Shown: one piece after another, positions 45,220 through 53,322 of the stretch | How positions within the stretch are numbered: position 1 is the first letter of the stretch | How the letters are laid out: every line of letters begins with the position of its first letter | NCBI GenBank assembly: GCA_964597075.1 | Contig: CAZQXC010000003.1 | Coordinates: 1-64,000, forward strand | DNA from: UBA2336 sp964597075 | Lineage (GTDB): Bacteria > Bacteroidota > Bacteroidia > Cytophagales > Cyclobacteriaceae | Reading direction: 5' to 3' | DNA: 64,000 nt | The notes under the pieces: generated by a model | What the model was told of the DNA's origin: nothing | The model's input: the letters and a program-made list of their open reading frames with translations, nothing else | Database searches by the model: none | Program-made: the position numbers and the translations under genes

Positions 45220-46116
45220 ATGCAGCTTGGCTTAATCGGATTAGGAAAAATGGGCTACAACCTGGCCCTCAACTTTAAACGCAACGGGCACACCGTTGTG
45301 GCATACGATACGAGCAAAACCGCGATGGAACGAATTCAAGCGGAAGGAATCACCACCGTATCGTCTATTGCGGAGTTGGCTCAAGCCCTACCTGGTAGAA
45401 GGGTAATCTGGATCATGGTGCCTGCTGGAAATACAGTCGACATTATTATCAACAACCTGAATGACTATCTGCATAAAGATGACATATTGATTGATGGTGG
45501 TAACTCCAATTTCAAAGACACTCAGAGACGTGGACGTGATTTGGAAAAAATTGGTATTCATTTGCTCGACTGTGGAACCAGCGGAGGTGTAACGGGTGCG
45601 CTCCAGGGTGTGTGTACAATGATTGGTGGGTCATTGGAAGCCTATCAGTATTGCGAATCGTTTTTTACGACCATGTCCGTTCCAAACGGTTCTTTGTACT
45701 GTGGGAAAAGTGGTTGTGGCCATTTTGTAAAAATGATTCACAACGGTATTGAATACGGTATGATGCAGGCCATTGCCGAAGGGTTTGAGGTGATGAATAA
45801 ATTCAATCCCGATTTTGATCTGGCGGCCATCGCAAAAGTGTGGAATCATGGTTCTGTAGTACGTAGCTGGTTAATGGAGCTTTCGCAGCATGCACTGGAA
45901 AAAGATAAAAACCTGGAGTCCATAAAAGGCGTTGCGCATTCTTCCGGGGAAGGAAAATGGACGGTAGAAACCGCGCTGGAAATGGGTGTACCCATTCCTG
46001 TTATCACCATGTCATTGCTTATGCGATACAGAACACAAAGCGAAGATACTTTTTCAGGGAAGCTGGTGGCCGCGCTCCGCAATGAGTTTGGCGGACATGC
46101 GGTGGAAAAGAAATAA
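45220..46116 (+). CDS. gnd: 6-phosphogluconate dehydrogenase, short form
   Basis: The 298-residue enzyme oxidatively decarboxylates 6-phosphogluconate to ribulose 5-phosphate. It has the nucleotide loop GLIGLGKMGYNLA, the substrate loop DGGNSNFKDT, GTSGGVTGA, the catalytic helix KMIHNGIEYGMMQA with the Lys, and the C-terminal SSGEGKWTVETA. At about 300 residues it is the short form, lacking the duplicated C-terminal helical half of the 470-residue enzyme, as in the NAD-preferring branch of Bacillus YqeC. It supplies pentose phosphate and reducing power. It lies back-to-back (2 bp) with the convergent cystathionine enzyme gene. Confidence 0.93.
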   Translation: MQLGLIGLGKMGYNLALNFKRNGHTVVAYDTSKTAMERIQAEGITTVSSIAELAQALPGRRVIWIMVPAGNTVDIIINNLNDYLHKDDILIDGGNSNFKDTQRRGRDLEKIGIHLLDCGTSGGVTGALQGVCTMIGGSLEAYQYCESFFTTMSVPNGSLYCGKSGCGHFVKMIHNGIEYGMMQAIAEGFEVMNKFNPDFDLAAIAKVWNHGSVVRSWLMELSQHALEKDKNLESIKGVAHSSGEGKWTVETALEMGVPIPVITMSLLMRYRTQSEDTFSGKLVAALRNEFGGHAVEKK

Positions 46117-46118
46117 TT

Positions 46119-47261
46119 CTATGATTTGATCATTGCTTGTTCAATATCCCCCATCAAATCCTCAGCCTCTTCAATACCCACTGACAATCGCACCAAATTA
46201 TCCGTTACATTTATTTTTGCGCGCTCCTCGGCAGTCATCTTAGCATGCGAAGTTCTGACAGACGAACAAATAGTGCTCTCTACACCACCCAGGCTTAATG
46301 CACGTTTAATCAACCTTAGTCTATCCATGAAGGCATGTGGATCGCCCTGAACTTCAAAAGAAAGCATACCCCCAAAACCACCGGGCATTTGGGCTTTAGC
46401 GATTTCATGACCAGGATGATCGGGAAGGCCAGGGTAGTAAACCCTACCAACCTTCTTTTGCGTTTTCAACCAGTGCGCAAGTTTTAGTGCATTTTCGTTT
46501 TGCTGACGAACACGTAACACAATGGTTTTCAAGCTTCGCTCTACCAGCCAGCAGGTGTGTGCATCCAATGAGCCCCCAAAGTGAAAAGCGCTGTTCCATA
46601 TTTTTTTGGTGTACTCTGTTGAAGCTACTGCCGCACCACAACACAAATCGCTGTGGCCGCCAATGTATTTCGTTCCACTGTGTGTAACTACATCAATGCC
46701 CATGTCAATCGGATTTTGATTTATCGGTGAGGCGAAGGTGTTGTCAATAATGGTAACAATGCCATGCTTCTTCGCAATAGCGGATACAGCTTTTATGTCA
46801 GTAATTGTTAAGGTAGGGTTGGAGGGCGTTTCGATGTAGATCACCTTCGTGTTTGGCTTTACGGCATGCTCAAATTCCTGAGGTTTTGTTCCGTCTACCA
46901 GCGTATACTCAATTCCGTAGCGGGGAAATTCTACGGTAACAGCATTAAATGTTCCTCCATACAGGTCCTTTTGCAAAACCGCATGATCGCCTTGTTTTAA
47001 AAAGGCAAACAGGGAAGTCATGATGGCCGCAAGCCCGGAACTGAAGATGAGCCCATCTTCACCATTTTCAAGTGCAGCAATTTTTTCAGCCACAGCCCGC
47101 TGATTGGGGGTGTTGAAATAGCGCGGATATTGTGTTTGCTCCGTGCCTTCATAATCATAGGCTGCTGATGGAAAGATTGGATTGACAATTCCCTTGTGCA
47201 CGGAATCGCCAACGGAGCCAGCATGTACACTTTGAGTTAACTTCGATAATGAAATGGCCAT
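46119..47261 (-). CDS. trans-sulfuration PLP enzyme (cystathionine gamma-synthase/lyase family)
   Basis: The 380-residue protein is a fold-type I Cys/Met-metabolism PLP enzyme. Seen are the PLP phosphate motif FSSGLAAIMT, the ring-stacking LYGGTFNAV, the cofactor Asp in VTIIDNTFASP, and the Schiff-base Lys in SGTKYIGGHSD. The C-terminal LSVGIEEAEDLMGDIEQA is also standard. Whether it makes cystathionine (MetB), splits it (gamma- or beta-lyase) or handles methionine cannot be settled from motifs alone. It is divergent from the frameshifted esterase gene. Cytosolic. Confidence 0.92.
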   Translation of the reverse strand: MAISLSKLTQSVHAGSVGDSVHKGIVNPIFPSAAYDYEGTEQTQYPRYFNTPNQRAVAEKIAALENGEDGLIFSSGLAAIMTSLFAFLKQGDHAVLQKDLYGGTFNAVTVEFPRYGIEYTLVDGTKPQEFEHAVKPNTKVIYIETPSNPTLTITDIKAVSAIAKKHGIVTIIDNTFASPINQNPIDMGIDVVTHSGTKYIGGHSDLCCGAAVASTEYTKKIWNSAFHFGGSLDAHTCWLVERSLKTIVLRVRQQNENALKLAHWLKTQKKVGRVYYPGLPDHPGHEIAKAQMPGGFGGMLSFEVQGDPHAFMDRLRLIKRALSLGGVESTICSSVRTSHAKMTAEERAKINVTDNLVRLSVGIEEAEDLMGDIEQAMIKS

Positions 47262-47390
47262 GGAGTATTTTTTCTGCTAAAGTAAAGTAACGGATTCAAA
47301 CTTTAGTGAGGATTTTTTGACCGCCCAGTTGATTTATGGGGTCGGTCATTTCTTGATTGATTATATTGTTCTGGCAAACCCAATCATACC

Positions 47391-48259
47391 ATGCGACCAT
47401 TATTTCTTTCCCTGCTTTTTCTTTCAGTACTAACCACGAATGCCCAGGTGGGAATAATTAAGGAAAGTCTGAAACTGAAAAGTACTATACTCGGCAAAGA
47501 GGTTGAATACAGCCTTTACCCTCCACCCGATTATGACCAAAGCAGCCGCAGGTATCCAGTGCTTTATCTTTTACATGGCTATTCCGATGATGAAACCGGC
47601 TGGACACAATTTGGTGAGACCAAAGCCATTGCCGACAGACAATTGCAAAATATGGAAATGACTTCTATGATTATTGCGATGCCCGATGGAGGAGTGAGTT
47701 GGTATATTAACAGTGCCGATGGAAAAGTGAAGTATGAAGATTTTTTTATCAAAGAGTTTATCCCACATATAGATGCTACCTTACGTACACGCGCAGAAAA
47801 ACGTTACCGGGGTATTGCCGGTCTTTCTATGGGAGGGCATGGTACTATGATTATCGCGGTCAAGTACCCGCACCTGTTTGCTGTAGCAGCTCCCCTAAGT
47901 GCCGGTATTTTCACCCGCGATGAACTGATCAACATGCCTGAAGAAAGTTGGGATAATGTATTTGGTCCTCCCTACGGAAAAGGCATAGGAGAAGAAAGAA
48001 TAACTGATCATCTGAATAAAACTGGATACTTTCACTCGTTAAAGAGGCTAATGCAGATGATTTGAAAAAGGTGAAGTATTTTATTGATTGTGGCGATAAG
48101 GATTTTCTGATCAAGGGGAATATGGAGCTTCATGCTTTATTGATTGATAAAAAAGTGCCTCATGAATTTCGTGTGCGCGAGGGCATTCACAATTGGGATT
48201 ATTGGCGAACAGCATTGCCAGAGGTTTTTAAATTTGTTTCAAAGTCGTTTCACCAGTAG
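47391..48259 (+). pseudogene. exported esterase (EstD/feruloyl esterase-like), broken by a frameshift
   Basis: The first 224 residues are the front of an alpha/beta hydrolase with signal peptide: LYLLHGYSDDETGW, then the nucleophile elbow AGLSMGGHG (Ser) in a beta/alpha core. The frame ends at 48065, but the missing C-terminal part is present in the -1 frame from about 48037 to 48259 (KKVKYFIDCGDKDFL, then EGIHNWDYWR), carrying the Asp and His of the triad. One base is missing near 48033-48060, after HSL and before KKVKY. In a draft assembly a sequencing error is as likely as a true mutation; if corrected, this is one intact esterase of about 289 residues. Confidence 0.82.
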
Positions 48260-48432
48260 CCGTTTAATAGGCCCAACAAAGCACTTTCCCATCTAGCTTC
48301 AGGTAATATAGACCTACATTAAGATCGGTAATTCCTCTGGTACTCGAATGAATTGCCCAAAGTGGGTGGTTTTTACATATTATATAACCTTTATCATTTC
48401 ATTATCAGTGGGTTACACTAAACTTTTCTAAC

Positions 48433-48447
48433 ATATAAACGTTATAT
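48433..48447. promoter_or_regulatory. palindrome upstream of the small-protein gene
   Basis: ATATAA (48433-48438), 3 nt, and TTATAT (48442-48447) form a symmetrical site 23 bp before the ATG at 48471. It may be an autoregulatory operator; A/T richness makes chance a real possibility. Confidence 0.3.
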
Positions 48448-48470
48448 TTACAGTAACAACCACTAATACG

Positions 48471-48674
48471 ATGACAACAGCAACCAAAAAACTCCAAATA
48501 CTGGAGTCTCTGGACGCCCTGGATCAATCGCAGTCAGAAAAAGTACTGGCGTATATCAAGAATATGCTGGTAACCAATCGGGATGAAAATCAGTACAAGC
48601 GCTTTAAACGCGAAGCCATGAAGGAGATTCGCAAGGCGTTGAAAACTGATCGAAGCCTGAAGCTTCAGGCATAG
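48471..48674 (+). CDS. small antitoxin-like protein
   Basis: The 67-residue protein has a recognisable N-terminal helix (KKLQILESLDALDQSQSEKVLAYIKNML) and a basic C-terminus (YKRFKREAMKEIRKALKTDRSLKLQA). Both features occur in small Bacteroidota antitoxin-like proteins found next to RelE-type toxins, but no partner follows within the 150 bp before the next gene. I would call it an orphan antitoxin-like or DNA-binding regulator of unknown function. A palindrome lies immediately upstream, compatible with self-repression. After it comes a hairpin (CGGACATGA / TCATGTTCCG, 48691-48711) that may end the transcript. Confidence 0.6.
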   Translation: MTTATKKLQILESLDALDQSQSEKVLAYIKNMLVTNRDENQYKRFKREAMKEIRKALKTDRSLKLQA

Positions 48675-48825
48675 GCGTCTGGTTTCTTCTTCAAAGAAAA
48701 GCGGACATGATTCATGTTCCGAGAAAATTTTCTTTCCTCTTTTGTAAAAAACTACACACATTCATAACAGAAAATTCTCTATTTGTTATTTTGATTTTTT
48801 CTGGTGTATCGTTTTTGCCACAGCT

Positions 48826-49860
48826 TTATTCATGCCGCACATAGTTGTCCCACTTTTCCACCACTGCAGTAAAGTCGTTTGGTAGTTCAGAATCGAATTG
48901 CATGAAGGTTTGGGTTTTAGGATGGATAAACCCGAGCGTCTTTGCATGCAATGCTTGTCGGGGAATAATTTTAAAGCAGTTGTCAACAAATTGGCGGTAC
49001 TTTGTGAACACCGTACCTTTCATAATCTGATCACCTCCGTACATAACATCATTAAATAGCGGATGACCAAGGTATTTCATGTGTGCACGTATTTGATGGG
49101 TACGGCCGGTTTCCAACTTGCACTCGAGCAATGAAACATAACGAAGATCTCTCAACAACATGTAATGCGTAATGGCATGTCTTCCCATGTTTCCTTCCGG
49201 GAAGGCAATGGTTATTCGTCTGTCTTTTAAACTACGTCCGACATGCACATTAATGGTTCCTTCCGGAGGCTCGGGCACCCCCCAAACCAAAGCATAGTAC
49301 GTTCGCTCAATGGAATGATTAAAAAATTGTTTTGCTAGGGAAGTCATAGCTTGTTCTGTTTTGGCAATAACCAGCAATCCTGAAGTATCTTTATCGATGC
49401 GGTGAACAAGGCCAGGTTTGCCTTCGTTGCCCGGAAGTTGCGGTAAATTTTGAAAATGATACGCCAGTGCATTTACAAGTGTACCGCTCCAGTTTTGATA
49501 GGCGGGATGTACTACCATGCCAGCTGGTTTATTAACCACCAGCAGCGTGTCATCCTCGTAAATAATATTGAGCACTATATTTTCTGGAACAACATCTGTG
49601 TCGCGTGGCGGCTCGGGAAAGGAAATGATAATCACATCGTTTGGATGAACTTTGTAGTTTGATTTAACGGGTTTGTCGTTAACCATCACAAAACTATCAT
49701 CAATCCCTTTTTGAATTTTAGAGCGGGTAACATTTGCCAGCCGGTCGTTCAGAAATTTATCAATGCGCAGCAGGCTTTGCCCCGGATCGGCCACAATGCG
49801 GTGGTGTTCAAACAGAAGTTCTTCCTCATTATCTTCCGGTAAAATATCTTCTTCCTTCAT
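48826..49860 (-). CDS. rluD: RluA/RluD-family 23S rRNA pseudouridine synthase
   Basis: The 344-residue enzyme has an N-terminal S4 RNA-binding domain (LRIDKFLNDRLANVTRSKIQKGIDD) and then the RluA catalytic domain with GLVHRIDKDTSGLLVIAKT, whose Asp is the nucleophile. The family signatures HPAYQNWSGTLVNALAYHF and ETGRTHQIRAHMKYLGHPLF are present. Length and the S4 domain point to the RluD branch, which modifies positions in helix 69 of 23S rRNA. It is transcribed alone, divergent from the lipoprotein gene. Cytosolic. The exact RluA/C/D type is a judgement from domain content. Confidence 0.92.
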   Translation of the reverse strand: MKEEDILPEDNEEELLFEHHRIVADPGQSLLRIDKFLNDRLANVTRSKIQKGIDDSFVMVNDKPVKSNYKVHPNDVIIISFPEPPRDTDVVPENIVLNIIYEDDTLLVVNKPAGMVVHPAYQNWSGTLVNALAYHFQNLPQLPGNEGKPGLVHRIDKDTSGLLVIAKTEQAMTSLAKQFFNHSIERTYYALVWGVPEPPEGTINVHVGRSLKDRRITIAFPEGNMGRHAITHYMLLRDLRYVSLLECKLETGRTHQIRAHMKYLGHPLFNDVMYGGDQIMKGTVFTKYRQFVDNCFKIIPRQALHAKTLGFIHPKTQTFMQFDSELPNDFTAVVEKWDNYVRHE

Positions 49861-49955
49861 TCGTACAAAAGTAGGTAAAGATCAGCTGATAATACGCTTA
49901 GTAACTTTTACAAGGAAGGTTTTCAATTTCATTTCTTACTGGTTTCTTTGCGGAC

Positions 49956-50849
49956 ATGAAAATCAGACTTTGCTTTTTACTTTTTCTCATATTTAATGCC
50001 TGTGGGAGATCAACAAAAGTGGATAAGGAGTACTTTGAACAGGGTGCAATTACTGGAGTATTGAATTCCAAAAAAATTAATGAAGCTTCAGGTATGGTGG
50101 CCAGCCGCACACATCCCGGGTTGTTATGGACGCACAACGACAGCGGTGACAAGGCGAGAATTTTTTTAATTGATTCGTTGGGCAGGCATCGGGCAACGGT
50201 GTCGTTAAAGGGAATCAGTAATCGGGATTGGGAAGATATTGCCGTTGGCCCCGGCCCGGAGGATGGTAAGACCTATGTCTATGTGGGGGAGATAGGAGAC
50301 AATTTGGCCAGGCATGAATACAAATACGTTTATCGTTTTCAGGAGCCTGTTATTTCTACCCAGGACATAACAGTTGAACTTTCGCAGATAGACTCTATAA
50401 AATTTAAGCTACCCGATGGCATTCGCGATTGCGAGGCATTGATGATTGATCCGCACACAAAAGATCTATACATCTTTTCCAAAAGAGAGTCGGCCGTAAA
50501 CCTATACCGTTTAGCCTATCCCCAGTCCACCGCCAAAATATTGATAGCAGAGAAAGTATTGGAGGCGCTACCGTTTACACTGATTGTTGCAGCCGACTGG
50601 TCAGCCGATGGCAAGGAAATCTTAATCAAAGATTATGAACAAGTATACTATTGGCGAAGAAGTAATCATGAACCGATTACCGAGCTTTTGAAAGCACAAC
50701 CCATCTTGTTGCCGTACCATCAAGAACCACAAGGCGAAAGCATTGCCTTCGATTATTGGGGTAAAGGATATTATACCCTAAGCGAAGAAGCTAAAGGCGT
50801 TAAACCTGCTTTGATGTTTTACAAAAGAATCCATGCGAATAACCAATAA
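49956..50849 (+). CDS. lipoprotein with beta-propeller-like body, unknown function
   Basis: The 297-residue protein has a lipobox (IFNAC, Cys16) and then a body of repeated beta-strands: EASGMVASRTHPGLLWTHNDSGDKARIFLID, WEDIAVGPGPEDGKTYVYVGEIGDN, DCEALMIDPHTKDLYIFSKRE, ILIKDYEQVYYW. The pattern fits a six-bladed propeller of the kind seen in SdiA-regulated and esterase-like phytase or gluconolactonase relatives, but I cannot assign an activity. The phrase TKDLYIFSKRE is a good search handle. It should be lipid-anchored facing the periplasm. Divergent from rluD. Confidence 0.75.
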   Translation: MKIRLCFLLFLIFNACGRSTKVDKEYFEQGAITGVLNSKKINEASGMVASRTHPGLLWTHNDSGDKARIFLIDSLGRHRATVSLKGISNRDWEDIAVGPGPEDGKTYVYVGEIGDNLARHEYKYVYRFQEPVISTQDITVELSQIDSIKFKLPDGIRDCEALMIDPHTKDLYIFSKRESAVNLYRLAYPQSTAKILIAEKVLEALPFTLIVAADWSADGKEILIKDYEQVYYWRRSNHEPITELLKAQPILLPYHQEPQGESIAFDYWGKGYYTLSEEAKGVKPALMFYKRIHANNQ

Positions 50850-50863
50850 CTATCAACGGATTA

Positions 50864-52219
50864 CTAAATCACACCTTGTGCCTTCATCGCATTAGCTACC
50901 TTTAAAAAGCCGGCAATATTGGCGCCTACCATATAGTTACCAGGTTTGCCGTATTCGTTAGCTGCGGCCAGGCATGTATCATGAATGTTTTTCATGATAT
51001 CCTGAAGTTTCGCGTCAACTTCTTCACGAGTCCAATTTGAGCCCATAAAGTTTTGGGTCATCTCTAATCCTGAAGTGGCGACACCACCGGCATTGGAAGC
51101 CTTGCCGGGAGAATACATCACGCCATTATCGATCAGTATATTGATGCCCTCAATAGTGACCGGCATATTGGCACCTTCCCCTACGAGTTTAACACCGTTT
51201 TTAACCAGGTTGTTGGCATCATAAGCGTTTATCTCATTTTGTGTGGCGCATGGAAAGGCACAATTGGCCTTGATGTTCCAAAGCGGATTGTGATCGGCCT
51301 TCGGATCGATGTCATGGTAGACAGCGCTTTTATATTTATCGGCATATTCTTTTATGCGGCCGCGCTTTTCGTTCTTCAGCGTTTTTAAAAATTCAAGTTT
51401 CTCTTTTGTAATGCCAGCTTCGTCTAAAATAAACCCGGATGAATCAGATGCGGTGATTGCTTTACCGCCCATCTTATTAATTTTTTCAATGGAATATTGT
51501 GCTACGTTTCCTGAACCTGAAACCAAACAGGTTTTGCCTTTAATCGAATCGCCTTTGGTGTGCAACATGTTTTCAGCAAAGTAGATTAAGCCATATCCTG
51601 TTGCTTCGGTACGGATCAAACTTCCACCCCAGCCAATGCCTTTGCCTGTGAATACTCCGGTAAATTCATTTTTAATTTTTTTATAGGCGCCAAACATGTA
51701 TCCGATTTCGCGGCCACCTACACCAATATCACCTGCCGGCACATCCAACCGGTGACTGATATGGCGTGAAAGTTCACCCATAAAAGCCTGGCAGAACTTC
51801 ATGATTTCATTTTCAGATTTTCCTTTGGGATCAAAATCTGATCCTCCTTTACCTCCGCCCATGGGTATGCCGGTTAAGGCATTTTTAAAAATCTGTTCAA
51901 AGGCTAAAAACTTTAAAACACTGGGTGTAACAGAAGGATGAAAGCGAAGCCCGCCCTTGTATGGGCCAATGGCACTGTTCATCTGCACCCGGTATCCACG
52001 ATTTACTTGAACCTCACCTTTATCATCCACCCAGGTTACACGAAACGAAATCATTCGCTCCGGTTCCAGTATGCGTTCCAATAGTTTAAGTCTTTGAAAT
52101 TCTTTATTCTTTTCAAGGGCAGGCCAAATCGAAACAAGAACTTCTTCAGCAGCTTGAATAAATTCAGGTTCATTGGGGTTTCGTTGCTTAATCAGATCGA
52201 GGAAGTCGGCAGTATACAT
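50864..52219 (-). CDS. gdhA: NADP-specific glutamate dehydrogenase
   Basis: The 451-residue hexameric-type enzyme aminates 2-oxoglutarate to glutamate. It has the substrate-binding segment GPYKGGLRFHPSV and the catalytic Lys in PMGGGKGGSDFDPKGKS, then the Rossmann domain with the SGSGNVAQYSIEK nucleotide loop and GGVATSGLEMTQN. Length near 450 is typical of the small NADP-linked enzymes rather than the 115-kDa or 180-kDa types. It provides the main nitrogen entry route when ammonium is plentiful. Monocistronic on the minus strand. Confidence 0.96.
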   Translation of the reverse strand: MYTADFLDLIKQRNPNEPEFIQAAEEVLVSIWPALEKNKEFQRLKLLERILEPERMISFRVTWVDDKGEVQVNRGYRVQMNSAIGPYKGGLRFHPSVTPSVLKFLAFEQIFKNALTGIPMGGGKGGSDFDPKGKSENEIMKFCQAFMGELSRHISHRLDVPAGDIGVGGREIGYMFGAYKKIKNEFTGVFTGKGIGWGGSLIRTEATGYGLIYFAENMLHTKGDSIKGKTCLVSGSGNVAQYSIEKINKMGGKAITASDSSGFILDEAGITKEKLEFLKTLKNEKRGRIKEYADKYKSAVYHDIDPKADHNPLWNIKANCAFPCATQNEINAYDANNLVKNGVKLVGEGANMPVTIEGINILIDNGVMYSPGKASNAGGVATSGLEMTQNFMGSNWTREEVDAKLQDIMKNIHDTCLAAANEYGKPGNYMVGANIAGFLKVANAMKAQGVI

Positions 52220-52326
52220 AGACTATTTTTTTGGCCAATTTAGCAGAAGTCTGAGGATTGCAAACGTTTTAGTGAATCAGAATTTAAGTTTTAAGATCGT
52301 AGGCCATAATCTGTGTAATTTCAGGC

Positions 52327-53220
52327 ATGGAAAGAAGTAAAATTCACCCACAAGGTCCGGAGTTTTCAAGATTAATTACCGGGGTTTGGCGATGGGATTC
52401 GCTGTCTATGGACGGTATTGAAGCTTTGATTAATGCATCGCTTGAAAACGGTATGACTACATTCGATCATGCCGATATTTATGGAAATTATTCCTGCGAG
52501 GAACTTTTTGGAAAGGCAATCCAGAACAAATCATCGTTACGAAAAAAAATTCAATTTGTTACTAAATGTGGGATCAAGCTGCTTTCCGATAAGAAAATTG
52601 AGCATCGCATCAAGCATTATGATACTTCCAGGGAACATATTATTCAGTCGGTGGATAATTCTTTAAGGAATCTAAAAACGGATTATCTTGATTTGCTTTT
52701 GCTCCATCGTCCTGATCCTCTTATGAAACCTGATGATGTGGCAGAAGCATTTGAAAAGTTGAAACAAAGCGGAAAGGTATTGTATTTTGGAGTTTCAAAT
52801 TTCACCTCGTCCCAGGTTGATATGCTACAAAGTTTTTTACATGGTCCACTAGTTACCAATCAAGTTGAAATTTCACTATATAAACATCAGCTGCTTTTTG
52901 ATGGCTCCATTGACACTCTAAGGAAGCGCCACATTTCTCCAATGGCCTGGTCACCCCTGGGTGGTGGTAAGTTTTTTACAGACACGGAGCAAAATACAAG
53001 CACACAATTGCAATTGGATCAACTTGCCGGGAAGTACAATTGCAATGTAAGTCAGTTGTTGTTGGCATGGCTGCTCAAACATCCCTCAGGAATTTTTCCA
53101 ATATTGGGCACAACCAATCCCCAGCGACTAACAGAAGGAGCCCAAGCAATTAAAGTAAAGCTGGATAAACAAGATTGGTTTGCTATGCTGAAGATGGTTA
53201 CAGGTCACGATGTGGCGTGA
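52327..53220 (+). CDS. aldo/keto reductase, YdhF-like
   Basis: The 297-residue TIM-barrel oxidoreductase shows the AKR tetrad: Asp and Tyr in FDHADIYGNYSCEELFG, Lys in VTKCGIK, His in LLLLHRPDP. It uses NADPH to reduce aldehydes or ketones. The C-terminal part, QLLLAWLLKHPSGIFPILGTTNPQRL, binds the adenosine phosphate. The closest well-known relative is E. coli YdhF, a predicted oxidoreductase with no settled substrate. It lies about 100 bp before uvrA, same strand. Confidence 0.92.
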   Translation: MERSKIHPQGPEFSRLITGVWRWDSLSMDGIEALINASLENGMTTFDHADIYGNYSCEELFGKAIQNKSSLRKKIQFVTKCGIKLLSDKKIEHRIKHYDTSREHIIQSVDNSLRNLKTDYLDLLLLHRPDPLMKPDDVAEAFEKLKQSGKVLYFGVSNFTSSQVDMLQSFLHGPLVTNQVEISLYKHQLLFDGSIDTLRKRHISPMAWSPLGGGKFFTDTEQNTSTQLQLDQLAGKYNCNVSQLLLAWLLKHPSGIFPILGTTNPQRLTEGAQAIKVKLDKQDWFAMLKMVTGHDVA

Positions 53221-53322
53221 GCTTTGCTGCTCAGTAATTGAGCGTTTTCAAAAAATTCCTCAACAAACTTTAGTTGTCTGGTAACAATCCTTCATTCATT
53301 TTTGTATTCTTCATAAAAATTT

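Noticed and set aside
48062..48259. Independent small gene of 65 codons
   Set aside because: It contains the C-terminal Asp and His of the upstream esterase and has no good start or ribosome-binding site; it is the displaced end of that gene.
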